A DNA stretch of 64,000 nucleotides from Achromobacter veterisilvae (GTDB taxonomy: Bacteria; Pseudomonadota; Gammaproteobacteria; Burkholderiales; Burkholderiaceae_B). Position 1 is the first letter of the stretch; every line of letters begins with the position of its first letter. The position numbers and the translations under genes were made by a program. The stretch spans positions 124,001-188,000 of the forward strand of contig NZ_UFQC01000005.1 in assembly GCF_900496975.1 (NCBI RefSeq). Reading direction: 5' to 3'. The notes beneath the pieces are model-generated. The model was not told the origin of the DNA. It ran no database searches and saw only the letters and a list, made by a program, of their open reading frames with translations. Below are positions 49,335 through 59,174 of this stretch, piece by piece.

Positions 49335-50393
49335 ATGGCCAAGAAGAAATCCAGGGCGGTCCTGCCGCCCGGCCCCGTGATGGTCGACGTGGCGGGATAC
49401 GCGCTGACGAAGGAAGAAAAGAAGCGCCTGCGCCATCCGCTGGTCGGCGGCGTGATTCTTTTCGCCCGCAATTTCGAAAGCCGCCGCCAGTTGACCGCCC
49501 TGACTCGCCAGATCCACAAGGCCCGCAAGGAGCCGCTGCTGATCCTGGTGGACCACGAGGGCGGCCGCGTGCAGCGCTTCCGCGAAGACGGCTTCACGCC
49601 GCTGCCGCCGATGCGCGAGCTGGGCGCGCTGTGGGACCGGGATCCGCTCCTGGCGATGCGCCTGGCGACCGAGGCCGGCTACGTGCTGGCGGCCGAACTG
49701 CGGGCCTGCGGCGTGGACATGAGCTTCACCCCCGTGCTGGACCTGGACTACGGCGTCAGCAAGGTGATCGGCAACCGCGCCTTCCACCGCGATCCGCGCG
49801 TGGTCGCCATGCTGTCGCGCGCGCTGATCCAGGGCCTGCAACTGGCCGGCATGTCGGCCTGCGGCAAGCATTTCCCGGGGCATGGCTTCGTGGAGGCCGA
49901 TTCGCACCACGAGATTCCCGTGGACGAGCGGCCGCTTGCGCGTATCCTGGAGGAAGACGGCGCGCCGTACGCCTGGCTGGGTGACGCCGTGCTGCCGTCC
50001 GTGATGCCCGCGCACGTGATCTATCCCAAGGTCGACCGCCATCCGGCCGGTTTTTCCAAGCGCTGGGTGCGGGATATCCTGCGCAAGCGCCTGGGTTACG
50101 ACGGGGTGGTGTTCTCGGACGACCTGACGATGGAAGGGGCGTCGGTGGCGGGCGACATCCTGGCCCGCGCCAACGCCGCGCTGGGCGCCGGATGCGATAT
50201 GGTGCTGGTGTGCAACCGGCCGGACCTGGCGGACGAACTGCTGTCGCGCCTGGAGTTCGAGCATCCGCCCGAGTCCGTGGCCCGCATCCGCCGCCTGATG
50301 CCGCGCTTCGAGGCGCCGGACTGGGACACCCTGCAGGCCGAAACCCGTTACCAGAATGCCCGACGACTTCAATCTCAAATCGTTCCTGGCTGA
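49335..50393 (+). CDS. nagZ: Beta-N-acetylhexosaminidase NagZ
   Basis: This 352-residue family-3 glycoside hydrolase removes GlcNAc from anhydromuropeptides during cell-wall recycling in the cytoplasm. Signatures: [35 protein letters not shown] (catalytic His-Asp loop) and the nucleophile Asp in [13 protein letters not shown]. It follows acpS by 66 bases. Its 3' end overlaps uvrC by 38 bases in another frame. Confidence 0.95.
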   Translation: MAKKKSRAVLPPGPVMVDVAGYALTKEEKKRLRHPLVGGVILFARNFESRRQLTALTRQIHKARKEPLLILVDHEGGRVQRFREDGFTPLPPMRELGALWDRDPLLAMRLATEAGYVLAAELRACGVDMSFTPVLDLDYGVSKVIGNRAFHRDPRVVAMLSRALIQGLQLAGMSACGKHFPGHGFVEADSHHEIPVDERPLARILEEDGAPYAWLGDAVLPSVMPAHVIYPKVDRHPAGFSKRWVRDILRKRLGYDGVVFSDDLTMEGASVAGDILARANAALGAGCDMVLVCNRPDLADELLSRLEFEHPPESVARIRRLMPRFEAPDWDTLQAETRYQNARRLQSQIVPG

Positions 50394-52182
50394 CCTGCCG
50401 CACCTGCCGGGCGTGTACCGGCACCTGGATGCGGCCGGGGAGGTCATGTATGTCGGCAAGGCGCGCGACCTGAAGAAGCGCGTCTCGTCGTATTTCCAGA
50501 AGAACCTGGCCAGCCCCCGCATCGCCCAGATGGTGGCGAAGGTGGCGCGGCTGGAAGTGACCGTGACGCGCTCCGAGGCCGAAGCGCTGATCCTGGAAAA
50601 CAACCTCATCAAGAGCCTGAAGCCGCGCTACAACATCCTGTTCCGCGACGACAAGTCCTACCCGTACCTGCTGATCACCGGCCATGCCTGGCCGCGCATC
50701 GCCTATTACCGCGGCGCCACCAACAAGCGCGGCCAGTACTTCGGCCCGTTTCCCAATGCCTGGGCCGTGCGCGAGACCATCCAGATCCTGCAGAAGGTGT
50801 TCCGCCTGCGTACCTGCGAAGACACAGTCTTCGCCAACCGCTCGCGGCCCTGTCTGCTGCATCAGATCGGCCGCTGTTCGGCGCCCTGTGTGGGCGCCAT
50901 CGAGGCCGGGGAATACGAGCGCGACGTGGGGCGCGCCGTGCGCTTCCTGAACGGGGAAGCGAAGGACGTGATGGGCGAGATCGAGAGCCGGATGCTGCAG
51001 GCTTCCAGCGAACTGCGCTTCGAGGAGGCCGCCGCGCTGCGCGACCAGATGGGGTCGCTGGCGCGCGTGCTGCACCAGCAGACCATGGAGAACGTCAGCG
51101 GCGAGGACACCGACATCATCGCGGTGGCGATCGCCGGCGGCAAGGTCTGCGTGAACCTGGCGATGGTGCGCGGCGGCCGCCACCTGGGCGACAAGCCTTT
51201 CTTCCCCTCGCACGCCGAGGGCGAGGCGGCGCCGCAGGTGCTGGAAGCCTTCGTGGCCCAGCACTACACCGACAACGCGCTGCCGCCCGTGCTGGTCTGT
51301 TCGCACGCGCTGCCGGATTCAGGCCTGATCGACCTGCTGGTGGAGCAGGCCGGCGGCCGGCCCTCGCGGGTGCTGACGCGTCCGCAGGGCACTCGCCGGG
51401 CATGGCTGGAACAGGCCGGAAAGAATGCCGAGATGGCCCTGGCGCGCGCGCTGACCGAATCCGGGGCCCGCGCGGCCCGCACGCTGGCGCTGGCCGAGGC
51501 GCTGGAACTGGATACGGACGAAACGGCCCTGGACGCGCTGCGCATCGAATGCTTCGACATCAGCCACACGGCCGGCGAGGCGACGCAGGCGTCCTGCGTG
51601 GTGTTCGAGCACCACGACATGCAGCCTTCGCTTTACCGCCGCTACAACATCGCCGGTATTACGCCGGGCGACGACTACGCCGCCATGCGCCAGGTGCTGA
51701 CCCGCCGGTTCGCCAAGGTGGCCGACGGCGAAGCGCCGATGCCCGGCCTGGTGCTGATCGACGGCGGCAAGGGCCAGGTGGAAGTGGCGCGCAAGGTGTT
51801 CGTGGAACTGGGCCTGGACGTGCAGACGCTGGTGGGCGTGGCCAAGGGGGAAGGGCGCAAGGTCGGCCTGGAAACCCTGGTTTTCGCCGACGAACGTCCG
51901 CCGGTCGCGCTGGGCGGCGAATCGGCCGCGCTGATGCTGATCGCCCAGGTGCGCGACGAGGCCCACCGCTTCGCCATCACCGGCATGCGGGCGCGCCGCG
52001 CCAAGGCGCGCAACGTGTCCCGCCTGGAGGAAATCGAAGGCGTCGGCGCCCGCCGCCGCCAGCGCCTGCTGGCCCGCTTCGGCGGCTTCTCCGGCGTGGC
52101 CTCCGCCAGCATCGAAGATCTGGCGTCCGTGGACGGCATCTCCCAGGACCTCGCCATCCGCATCTACGAAGCGCTGCGGTAG
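50356..52182 (+). CDS. uvrC: Excinuclease ABC subunit UvrC
   Basis: This 608-residue nucleotide-excision-repair nuclease has an N-terminal GIY-YIG domain ([20 protein letters not shown]; 3' incision), a Cys-rich segment (about 155-180), a UVR motif ([20 protein letters not shown]), the RNase-H-like 5' incision domain ([30 protein letters not shown]) and tandem HhH motifs ([20 protein letters not shown]). The start lies within nagZ, 38 bases before its stop, at an ATG that begins UvrC homology exactly. Confidence 0.96.
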   Translation: MPDDFNLKSFLADLPHLPGVYRHLDAAGEVMYVGKARDLKKRVSSYFQKNLASPRIAQMVAKVARLEVTVTRSEAEALILENNLIKSLKPRYNILFRDDKSYPYLLITGHAWPRIAYYRGATNKRGQYFGPFPNAWAVRETIQILQKVFRLRTCEDTVFANRSRPCLLHQIGRCSAPCVGAIEAGEYERDVGRAVRFLNGEAKDVMGEIESRMLQASSELRFEEAAALRDQMGSLARVLHQQTMENVSGEDTDIIAVAIAGGKVCVNLAMVRGGRHLGDKPFFPSHAEGEAAPQVLEAFVAQHYTDNALPPVLVCSHALPDSGLIDLLVEQAGGRPSRVLTRPQGTRRAWLEQAGKNAEMALARALTESGARAARTLALAEALELDTDETALDALRIECFDISHTAGEATQASCVVFEHHDMQPSLYRRYNIAGITPGDDYAAMRQVLTRRFAKVADGEAPMPGLVLIDGGKGQVEVARKVFVELGLDVQTLVGVAKGEGRKVGLETLVFADERPPVALGGESAALMLIAQVRDEAHRFAITGMRARRAKARNVSRLEEIEGVGARRRQRLLARFGGFSGVASASIEDLASVDGISQDLAIRIYEALR

Positions 52183-52282
52183 AAGGGGAGCGAGGCGCCC
52201 ATGCCTGTAAAGATCGCCCAGTATCCTCCCGCGGGCATCCCCCCTTCGGGGCAACCGCTACGCACACAACCACTCCCCCAAG

Positions 52283-52363
52283 CCAGGCCGCGCGGATCCG
52301 GCTCCGCCGGTCCGCAGAGGCGCCCCCCTGGGGGGGGAAGCGCCTCCGGCGCTTCGGGGGGGG
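52283..52363. repeat. Dispersed GC-rich intergenic repeat, copy B
   Basis: The gap between uvrC and pgsA (211 bases) holds a second copy of the element at 27475-27553, in reverse orientation (CCAGGCC ... CGCCCCCCTGGGGGGGG). It contains several hairpins, including GGCGCCCCCC/GGGGGGGGAAGCGCC-type pairings. It lies in non-coding sequence and may act as a terminator. Confidence 0.7.
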
Positions 52364-52393
52364 ACCTCCTCTTGCTGTTAGCATACGAACACT

Positions 52394-52966
52394 ATGCCAA
52401 TTAACGTACCCATTATCCTGACATGGCTGCGCATCGCCATGATTCCGTTGGTGGTCGGGCTGTTCTACCTGCCCGATAGCTGGATGTCCGTTCCCATGCG
52501 CGACACCCTGGCTGCCTGGGCCTTCATCATCGCGGCCTTGACGGACTGGTTCGACGGATGGCTGGCGCGCCGCTGGAACCAGACGTCCGCGTTCGGCGCG
52601 TTCCTGGATCCCGTGGCCGACAAACTGATGGTTTGCGCCGCGCTGATCGTCCTGCTGGATCTCAGCCGGGTCGACGCTTTCATCTCGCTGATCATCATCG
52701 GCCGGGAAATCACGATTTCCGCCCTGCGCGAATGGATGGCCAAGATCGGCGCCAGCGCCAGCGTGGCGGTGCACAGACTGGGTAAATTCAAGACGGCCGC
52801 GCAGATGGTCGCGATTCCGTGCCTGCTGTATAACCAGCCGGTCTACGGCGTCAGCACCAAGCTGCTGGGCGACGTGCTGATCGTCGTCGCGGCGGTGCTG
52901 ACGGTGTGGTCGATGCTGTATTACCTGCAGCGCGCCTGGCCCGCCATCCGCGAAAAGGCCCTGTAG
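52394..52966 (+). CDS. pgsA: CDP-diacylglycerol-glycerol-3-phosphate 3-phosphatidyltransferase PgsA
   Basis: This 190-residue inner-membrane enzyme catalyses the committed step to phosphatidylglycerol. The CDP-alcohol transferase motif D-G-x2-A-R-x8-G-x3-D-x3-D is complete in DGWLARRWNQTSAFGAFLDP-VAD (about 57-79). Four to five hydrophobic segments are visible (IPLVVGLFYLPDSW, LAAWAFIIAALTDWF, LLGDVLIVVAAVLTVWSML). It is close behind uvrC but separated by the dispersed repeat. No Gly/Cys/Leu tRNA genes follow it, unlike the common arrangement. Confidence 0.95.
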   Translation: MPINVPIILTWLRIAMIPLVVGLFYLPDSWMSVPMRDTLAAWAFIIAALTDWFDGWLARRWNQTSAFGAFLDPVADKLMVCAALIVLLDLSRVDAFISLIIIGREITISALREWMAKIGASASVAVHRLGKFKTAAQMVAIPCLLYNQPVYGVSTKLLGDVLIVVAAVLTVWSMLYYLQRAWPAIREKAL

Positions 52967-53072
52967 TCGGTTTTGCATTACCGGGGTCCGCCCCGCGATA
53001 CCTAGAATGCGGCGTCCGGCTCCGGACGCCGCCGGAGACAACCCGCAAGGCGCCGCAGGCGCCGCGCACCTT

Positions 53073-53094
53073 GCCGCCGCCGGCGGCCCTTTTT
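53073..53094 (+). terminator. Hairpin plus T-run before the MFS gene
   Basis: GCCGCC-GCC-GGCGGC followed by CCTTTTT forms a small terminator-like structure for pgsA, ending 3 bases before the predicted MFS start. If real, the MFS gene must use a promoter downstream of it and a later start. Confidence 0.4.
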
Positions 53095-53097
53095 GCG

Positions 53098-54402
53098 ATG
53101 AACACCGCTGCGAATACTTTGGCCATGGACGCCTCCGTCCGCCGGCGCGACTGGAAGATCATCCTGCTGATCGGGGTGGCCCACGCTTCCTCGCACTTTT
53201 TCCAACTGGTCCTGCCGTCGCTCTACGTTTCCCTGGGCAACGCCTTCGGGCTGGACTTCGCCCGCCTGGGGCTGCTGGTTTCCACCTTCTACGTGGTGTC
53301 CGGCATCGGGCAGGCGTCTTCGGGATTCGTCGTCGACCGGATCGGCGCGCGGCCGGTGCTGTGGTTCGGGCTGGCGTGCTTCGTGCTGTCGGGGCTGCTG
53401 ATCGGGTCGGCCAACGGCTACGCCATGCTGATCGCGGCGGCCGTGGTGGGCGGCATCGGCAATTCCGTCTTCCATCCGGCCGACTATTCCATCATCAACC
53501 ATCGCATCACCGCGCCGCGGCTGGGCCACGCGTTTTCCGCGCACGGGCTGACGGGCAACCTGGGCTGGGCGCTCACGCCCGTGTTCATGACGACCATCAC
53601 CTTGCTGGCCGACTGGCGGGTGGCGGCTTACAGCGCGGCCGGCCTGGTCGCGCTGGTGCTGCTGTTGACCGTGCTGGGGCGCGACCTGCTCGGCGGCCCG
53701 CTGCCGCAGGAAGGCCCGGCCGGGCCCGAGGCCGCCAAGCCCGCCGCCAGGCCGGCCGCCAAGCCGCAGGAAGGCGTGCTGGCGACTCTGGGCACGCTGC
53801 TGTCCAAGCCGGCCCTGTGGGGCGCGTTCCTGTTCTTCGCCTGCACCTCCATCGCCCTGTCGTCGGTGCAGAACTACACCATCCCGCTGCTGGGCCAACT
53901 GTACGACCTCTCCAAGGTCGCCGCCAGCTCGGCGCTGTCGGGCTATATGGTGGCTTCGGCCGTCGGCATGGCCGCCGGCGGTTTCCTCGTGTCGGCCAAT
54001 CCGCGCACGGAGCGCACCGTCATGGTGGCGCTGATCCTGGCGGGCCTGACCCTGGTGGTGCTGGCGCTGGGCCTGGTGCCGGCCGTGCTGGCCGCGCCCG
54101 TGGTCGGCCTGGCCGGCTTCTGCTCCGGCGTGGCCGCGCCTTCGCGCGACATGCTGATCCGCCGCGTGACGCCCAAGGGCTCCACGGGCTCCGTCTACGG
54201 GCTGGTCTATTCCGGCATGGACGTGGGTTCGGCCCTGGGGCCGCTGGCCTTCGGCCTGCTGCTGGATGCCGGCATGCGCCAGGGCCCCTGGGTGGGCGCG
54301 GGCGTGGCGTTCGCCGCGGCGGCCCTTCTGGCGCAGTGGATCGCGGTGCAGGCGCGGCGGGCGGAACCCGCCGCGGCCAGCGGAGCCGCCGCCCGTTCCT
54401 GA
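53098..54402 (+). CDS. MFS transporter (fosmidomycin-resistance/FsrA-like group)
   Basis: This 434-residue major-facilitator protein has 12 hydrophobic segments; TM1 is WKIILLIGVAHASSHFFQLV, with the loop-2/3 region SSGFVVDRIGARPVLWFG (G-x3-D-R-x-G/R-R motif). A Pro/Ala/Lys-rich cytoplasmic loop (about 205-230) separates the halves. The HASSHFFQ start resembles Fsr-type exporters, but substrate is uncertain. ATG 53125 (residue 10) is a credible alternative start: AATACT lies 6 bases before it, which would give a leaderless transcript. Confidence 0.9.
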   Translation: MNTAANTLAMDASVRRRDWKIILLIGVAHASSHFFQLVLPSLYVSLGNAFGLDFARLGLLVSTFYVVSGIGQASSGFVVDRIGARPVLWFGLACFVLSGLLIGSANGYAMLIAAAVVGGIGNSVFHPADYSIINHRITAPRLGHAFSAHGLTGNLGWALTPVFMTTITLLADWRVAAYSAAGLVALVLLLTVLGRDLLGGPLPQEGPAGPEAAKPAARPAAKPQEGVLATLGTLLSKPALWGAFLFFACTSIALSSVQNYTIPLLGQLYDLSKVAASSALSGYMVASAVGMAAGGFLVSANPRTERTVMVALILAGLTLVVLALGLVPAVLAAPVVGLAGFCSGVAAPSRDMLIRRVTPKGSTGSVYGLVYSGMDVGSALGPLAFGLLLDAGMRQGPWVGAGVAFAAAALLAQWIAVQARRAEPAAASGAAARS

Positions 54403-54430
54403 ACACGCCGGCCGCGACCCTGGCGGCCAT

Positions 54431-54476
54431 TTGATGCGACGCAAAGCCTGGCCGGCTTCAGCCTGATGTAATGACC
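54431..54476 (+). promoter_or_regulatory. FNR-like half-conserved box and -10 of the peroxidase gene
   Basis: TTGAT-GCGA-CGCAA (54431-54444) keeps one perfect FNR half-site and three of five bases in the other. TGTAAT (54467-54472) is a five-of-six -10 predicting a start near 54479, so the box centre lies at about -41.5, the class II position. TAATGACC/GGTTATTA (54469-54476 and 54490-54497) is a second, near-perfect inverted repeat of unknown meaning. Confidence 0.45.
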
Positions 54477-54511
54477 ATGCAACTCAAAAGGTTATTACCC
54501 AGGAGAAGAAA

Positions 54512-55513
54512 ATGAGTAAGGCAAGCATATTGCTGGCGGCAGGGATCGCATTGGGCTGTTGGAACAATCTGGCCGCGGCGGCCTCGGACGAACCGATACA
54601 GCCGGTGGAGCCGGCCGTGGTCAAGGAACCGGCCAAGGTGGAGCTGGGCAAGAAGCTCTTCTTTGATCCGCGCCTGTCGCGGTCCGGCGCGATTTCCTGC
54701 AACTCCTGCCATAACCTGGCCATGGGCGGCTCGGACAACCTCAAGGCCTCCATCGGCCATAAATGGCAGCAGGGCTCGATCAATTCGCCCACGGTGCTCA
54801 ATTCCAGCCTGAACATCGCCCAGTTCTGGGACGGCCGCGCCAAGGACCTGCGCGAGCAGGCGGGCGGCCCGATCGCCAATCCCATGGAAATGGCGTCCAC
54901 GCACGAACTGGCCATCCAGGTGCTGAATTCCATCCCCGGCTACCGGGCGGAGTTCAAGCGGGTCTTCGGCAAGGACGGAATCACGATCGAGGAGGTGACC
55001 GGCGCGCTGGCCGCGTTCGAGGAAACGCTGGTGACGCCCAATTCGCGCTTCGACCAATGGCTGCGCGGCGACAAGAAGGCGCTGACGGTGCGCGAGCTGG
55101 CCGGCTACGAGCTGTTCAAGAACAGCGGTTGCGTCGCCTGCCACAACGGCGTGGCGGTGGGCGGCAATTCGTTCCAGAAGATGGGCCTGGTCGCGCCCTA
55201 CCAGACGGACAACAAGGCCGAAGGCCGCGCTGGGGTCACGGGCAAGGACGCCGACCGCTTCAACTTCAAGGTGCCCACCTTGCGCAACGTGGCGCTGACC
55301 TATCCGTACTTCCATGACGGCGAGGCCGCCACGCTGACGCAGGCGGTGGACGTGATGGGGCGGCTGCAACTGGGCCGGACCTTCACGCCGGACGAGAACG
55401 CGCAGATCGTGGCGTTCCTGAAGACGCTGACGGGCGACCAGCCGGCGATCCAGTACCCGGTGCTGCCGCCGTCCGAAGACGACACGCCGCGGCCCGAACC
55501 CTTCCTGAAGTAA
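54512..55513 (+). CDS. Di-heme cytochrome c peroxidase
   Basis: This 333-residue periplasmic enzyme reduces H2O2 with electrons from cytochrome c. It has a signal peptide (MSKASILLAAGIALGCWNNL, cleavage after AAAA) and two heme c sites, CNSCH (63-67, peroxidatic) and CVACH (about 207-211, electron-transfer), plus the axial-ligand region KMGLV. AGGAGA precedes the ATG. In proteobacteria this gene is commonly an FNR/ANR target, and a candidate box precedes it. It is convergent with queF across a 21-base gap. Confidence 0.95.
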   Translation: MSKASILLAAGIALGCWNNLAAAASDEPIQPVEPAVVKEPAKVELGKKLFFDPRLSRSGAISCNSCHNLAMGGSDNLKASIGHKWQQGSINSPTVLNSSLNIAQFWDGRAKDLREQAGGPIANPMEMASTHELAIQVLNSIPGYRAEFKRVFGKDGITIEEVTGALAAFEETLVTPNSRFDQWLRGDKKALTVRELAGYELFKNSGCVACHNGVAVGGNSFQKMGLVAPYQTDNKAEGRAGVTGKDADRFNFKVPTLRNVALTYPYFHDGEAATLTQAVDVMGRLQLGRTFTPDENAQIVAFLKTLTGDQPAIQYPVLPPSEDDTPRPEPFLK

Positions 55514-55534
55514 GGGGTTCGCGGGGAGGGGCGT

Positions 55535-56359
55535 CTACTGGCGGACGGTGCGCAGGTCCGCCGTGGGCGCCGCCTCGAAGTTGCTGCGCCACGGATTGAT
55601 GTCCAGGCCGCCGCGGCGCGTATAGCGCGCATAGACGGTCAGTTGCTCGGGCCGGCAGGCCCGCATGATGTCGGTGAAGATGCGTTCGACGCAGTGTTCG
55701 TGGAATTCCGCATGCTGGCGGAACGACACGATATAGCGCAGCAGCGATTCGCGGTTTATCGGCGCGCCGCGGTAGCGGATCTGCACGCTGGCCCAGTCCG
55801 GCTGCCCCGTCACGGGGCAGTTCGACTTCAGCAGGCGCGAGGCCAGCGTTTCCTCGACGGTATCCCCGGGCCGGGTGCGCAGCAATTCCGGCGCCGGCTC
55901 GTAGGTGTCGATCTCGATATCGAGCTTATCGATATAGATGCCGTCCAGTTCGCCCATGTGCAATTCGGAGAAGCGCTGGGGCAGGAAGAAATCCAGCCCG
56001 ACGGGAGCGCCCGCCGCGGCGCTCAGGTCGCGTTCCAGTCGGCCGCGCAACGCGGCCGAATTGACCAGCCGGGTCTGGTTGAACGAATTCAAATAGAGCT
56101 TGAACGACTTGGACTCGATGATGTTGGGGCTGTCGGCCGGCACCGAGAACGTGGCCATGGCGATGCGGGGCTTGCCCTTGGCGTCCAGCCACGACAACTC
56201 ATAGGCATTCCACAAATCCACGCCCGTGAACGGCAGCTTGCCGGCGGCGAGGTTCAAGGCCGCCCGATTATGCGAGCGCGCGATGGGAAAGAGCAGCGTC
56301 GGGTCGTATTGCGAGACGTAGGACACGCTCTGGCCGAGCGGGCCGTGGGACAAAGTCAT
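55535..56359 (-). CDS. queF: NADPH-dependent 7-cyano-7-deazaguanine reductase QueF
   Basis: This 274-residue T-fold enzyme of queuosine synthesis reduces preQ0 to preQ1. It is the long, two-domain type. Signatures: SESK-like [18 protein letters not shown] (about 90), the catalytic Cys in [14 protein letters not shown] (about 182) and the FHEHCVERI substrate/NADPH region. The start at 56359 was chosen because homology begins at [12 protein letters not shown]. Confidence 0.95.
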   Translation of the reverse strand: MTLSHGPLGQSVSYVSQYDPTLLFPIARSHNRAALNLAAGKLPFTGVDLWNAYELSWLDAKGKPRIAMATFSVPADSPNIIESKSFKLYLNSFNQTRLVNSAALRGRLERDLSAAAGAPVGLDFFLPQRFSELHMGELDGIYIDKLDIEIDTYEPAPELLRTRPGDTVEETLASRLLKSNCPVTGQPDWASVQIRYRGAPINRESLLRYIVSFRQHAEFHEHCVERIFTDIMRACRPEQLTVYARYTRRGGLDINPWRSNFEAAPTADLRTVRQ

Positions 56360-56682
56360 GGCGGAATCACGAAAGCAGGGGGAATGGACGCATTGTAGGC
56401 GGTCGGAAAGCGCGTCATTTTCCGCATTGTGAAATGTAACCTTCGCCATATGAAAGTGCCTGCTGCGCAGCAGCGCCAGCCCATTTCACAGACGACAATT
56501 GCGTTTCGTAATACGGAATGATGTTTATAACTTATTGATATTCATGAGTAATATTTTTTGTCTTCTATAAGACATCGACTCACCTTGCTCTGCAGCAGAG
56601 GCATAGACTTTGTCCAACGATTCACGCAATGCAAGACGCGAATCTTTTGAAGTCTTTCCCATCACTGACCAGGAGCATCACC
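56360..56682. promoter_or_regulatory. Divergent queF/aceA control region with several palindromes
   Basis: This 323-base gap holds no gene. It contains CTGCTGCGCAGCAG (56460-56473, perfect palindrome near queF), an AT-rich block (56510-56560), GTCTT-CTAT-AAGAC (56560-56573) and CTCTGC-A-GCAGAG (56588-56600). The last two are the best candidate operators for aceA, which is usually induced on acetate or fatty acids. No confident -35/-10 pair was found. Confidence 0.5.
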
Positions 56683-58002
56683 ATGAGCACCCGCGAAACC
56701 GAAATCCGCAATCTGCAGAAGGACTGGGCCGAGAACGCCCGCTGGCAAGGCATCAAGCGCGACTACAGCGCCGAGGACGTCATCCGCCTGCGCGGCTCCA
56801 TCGGCGTGGAACACACGCTGGCGCGCCGCGGCGCCACCCGCCTGTGGGAACTCCTGCACAGCGAGCCGTTCGTGAATTCGCTGGGCGCCCTGACCGGCAA
56901 CCAGGCCATGCAGCAGGTCAAGGCCGGCCTGAAGGCCATCTATCTGTCCGGCTGGCAGGTCGCGGGCGACGCCAACCTGGCCGGCGAGATGTACCCCGAC
57001 CAATCCCTGTACCCCGCCAATTCCGTGCCGCAGGTGGTCCGCCGCATCAATAATTCGCTCTCCCGCTGCGACCAGATCCAGTGGATGGAAGGCAAGAACC
57101 CCGGCGACGAGGGCTACATCGATTTCTTCGCGCCCATCGTGGCCGATGCCGAGGCCGGTTTCGGCGGCGTGCTGAACGCCTTCGAACTGATGAAGGCGAT
57201 GATCGAGGCGGGCGCCGCCGGCGTGCACTTCGAAGACCAACTGGCCTCCGTGAAGAAGTGCGGCCACATGGGCGGCAAGGTGCTGGTGCCCACCCGCGAA
57301 GCCGTTGCCAAGCTGGTGTCCGCCCGCCTGGCGGCCGACACGATGGGCACGCCCACCGTGCTGCTGGCGCGCACCGACGCCGACGCGGCGGACCTGGTGA
57401 CCAGCGACGTGGACGAGAACGACCGTCCCTTCATCACCGGCGAGCGCACCGTGGAAGGTTTCTTCCGCACCCGCGCCGGCATCGACCAGGCGATCTCGCG
57501 CGGCCTGGCCTATGCGTCCTACGCCGACCTGATCTGGTGCGAAACGTCCACGCCCAACCTGGAATACGCCCGCAAGTTCGCCGAGGCCATCCATCGCCAG
57601 TTCCCGGGCAAGCTGCTGGCGTACAACTGCTCGCCGTCGTTCAACTGGAAGAAGAACCTGGATGACGGCACGATCGCCAAGTTCCAGCGCGAACTGGGCG
57701 CCATGGGATACAAGTTCCAGTTCATCACGCTGGCCGGCTTCCATGCGCTGAACTACGGCATGTTCGAACTGGCCCACGGCTACGCCCGCCGCCAGATGAG
57801 CGCCTTCGTCGAACTGCAGCAGAAGGAATTCGCCGCCGCCGACCTCGGCTTCACCGCCGTGAAGCACCAGCGCGAAGTGGGCACGGGCTACTTCGACGCC
57901 GTCACGCAGACGATCGAAGGCGGCCAGTCCTCGACCACCGCGCTGACGGGCTCCACCGAGGAAGCCCAGTTCGAGCACGGCAAGGCCCAGAAGGCCGCGT
58001 AA
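56683..58002 (+). CDS. aceA: Isocitrate lyase AceA
   Basis: This 439-residue glyoxylate-shunt enzyme cleaves isocitrate to glyoxylate and succinate. The catalytic signature KKCGHMGGK (about 191-199), [27 protein letters not shown] and the C-terminal [11 protein letters not shown] are all present. CAGGAGC precedes the ATG at 56683; an upstream ATG 18 codons earlier is not supported by homology. It is followed by a strong terminator. It lets the cell grow on the acetyl-CoA produced by the malonate and acyl-CoA operons. Confidence 0.96.
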   Translation: MSTRETEIRNLQKDWAENARWQGIKRDYSAEDVIRLRGSIGVEHTLARRGATRLWELLHSEPFVNSLGALTGNQAMQQVKAGLKAIYLSGWQVAGDANLAGEMYPDQSLYPANSVPQVVRRINNSLSRCDQIQWMEGKNPGDEGYIDFFAPIVADAEAGFGGVLNAFELMKAMIEAGAAGVHFEDQLASVKKCGHMGGKVLVPTREAVAKLVSARLAADTMGTPTVLLARTDADAADLVTSDVDENDRPFITGERTVEGFFRTRAGIDQAISRGLAYASYADLIWCETSTPNLEYARKFAEAIHRQFPGKLLAYNCSPSFNWKKNLDDGTIAKFQRELGAMGYKFQFITLAGFHALNYGMFELAHGYARRQMSAFVELQQKEFAAADLGFTAVKHQREVGTGYFDAVTQTIEGGQSSTTALTGSTEEAQFEHGKAQKAA

Positions 58003-58052
58003 GCATCGCAGGAGAGTTATGCAGTTGTAGTTGCTGTTGTAGGGTGGATTTC

Positions 58053-58078
58053 GGGTGCCTTCGGGCACCCTTTTTTTT
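58053..58078 (+). terminator. Intrinsic terminator of aceA
   Basis: GGGTGCC-TTCG-GGCACCC is a perfect 7-bp stem with a UUCG tetraloop followed by eight T residues. It lies 50 bases after the aceA stop, before the convergent hydrolase gene. Confidence 0.95.
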
Positions 58079-58097
58079 CGGATGAATCCATCCAGCG

Positions 58098-59174
58098 CTA
58101 CAGATTCTTCGCGTAGAACGCCGTCAGCCTGCCCATCGCCGCATCCACGTACTTGGGAACCCAGTAGGTCTCGATGTGCGTGGCGCCGTCGATCTTGAAC
58201 AGCTCCTTGTCCTTCGCGCCGGTGGCCTTGGCGAACGCATCCTCGCTCATGTACAGGCTGTCGGCCTTGCCGCCTGCGATCATCAGCAGCGGCTGGTCGA
58301 TCAGGTCGATCTGGTCCGTGGCGTCCCAGCGCATCAGGTCCAGCAAGCTGCTCACCGTGTAGGCGCCGCCGGAATTGGGGTAGGCGCCGGAGTCGGGATG
58401 GCCGTGGGTGCGTTCGTAATAGACGGTGCCCTCGCGGTACATCTCGAACGGCATCGCGGCGATCTGCGCATCGGTCGCCGCGGCGCCGCCTCCGACATAG
58501 GGAACCTTGCCGCCCGCCGCTTCCTGCGCACGCGCCTCGGAAGCCTGCCGCAAGCGATCCTGGATGGTGTTCAGTTGCGAGTCTTCGAAGCCATTGCGGC
58601 GAACGCGTCCCGAGTTGAACATGCTCAGCGTCGCCACCGACTTGAAGCGCTTGTCGGTTTTCGCCGCCGCCAACGAGTAGCCGCCGCCTCCGCAGATGCC
58701 CAGCAGGCCAAGACGCTCGGCATCCACGCCCGCATACCGGGTGATGAAGTCTGCCGCGCCGTGGATGTCCTCGGTGCGATAGGCGGGCTTGTCCACGTTG
58801 CGCGGCTGGCCGCCGCTTCCGCCCTGGTACGCCGCGTCCATCGCGATCGTGATGTAGCCCTGTTCGGCCAGGCGCTGCGCATACAGGCCCGCGACCTGTT
58901 CCTTCACGCCGCCGTTCGGATGGGCCACGACGATCGCGGGATACTTTTTCTTCGGATCGTAGTTGGCCGGGGTATAGACGTTGGCGGCAATGTCCAGGCC
59001 GCCCAGCCTGTATTTGACAGGGTGGATGTTGACCTTGCCCGGTTCGTTCTTCGCGATGGCGCCGCCGTAGGCCAGGGTGAACGGGTTCTGCCGGTAGTCT
59101 TCGGCGAGCGCCGGGCCGCCGAAGCCGCCGACGATTGCGGCCATGAGGGTGGCCTTCAGGACGGTGCGTTTCAT
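58098..59174 (-). CDS. Secreted alpha/beta hydrolase with cysteine nucleophile (dienelactone-hydrolase-like)
   Basis: This 358-residue protein has a signal peptide (MKRTVLKATLMAAIVGGFGG, cleavage after ALA) and an alpha/beta-hydrolase core: VVAHPNGGVKEQVAG (oxyanion region), GLLGICGGGGYSLAAA with Cys rather than Ser at the nucleophile elbow, GGKADSLYMSEDAF and the His in DGATHIETYW. A Cys nucleophile is the hallmark of dienelactone hydrolases. It is the last gene of a cupin-CMD-hydrolase set. Its start overlaps the previous stop (ATGA). Substrate unknown, possibly a lactone. Confidence 0.87.
   Translation of the reverse strand: MKRTVLKATLMAAIVGGFGGPALAEDYRQNPFTLAYGGAIAKNEPGKVNIHPVKYRLGGLDIAANVYTPANYDPKKKYPAIVVAHPNGGVKEQVAGLYAQRLAEQGYITIAMDAAYQGGSGGQPRNVDKPAYRTEDIHGAADFITRYAGVDAERLGLLGICGGGGYSLAAAKTDKRFKSVATLSMFNSGRVRRNGFEDSQLNTIQDRLRQASEARAQEAAGGKVPYVGGGAAATDAQIAAMPFEMYREGTVYYERTHGHPDSGAYPNSGGAYTVSSLLDLMRWDATDQIDLIDQPLLMIAGGKADSLYMSEDAFAKATGAKDKELFKIDGATHIETYWVPKYVDAAMGRLTAFYAKNL

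Noticed and set aside
52967..53097. Gly/Cys/Leu tRNA cluster expected after pgsA
   Set aside because: No cloverleaf-forming sequence or TTCRA arm is present; the gap holds only a GC hairpin and a possible weak promoter.
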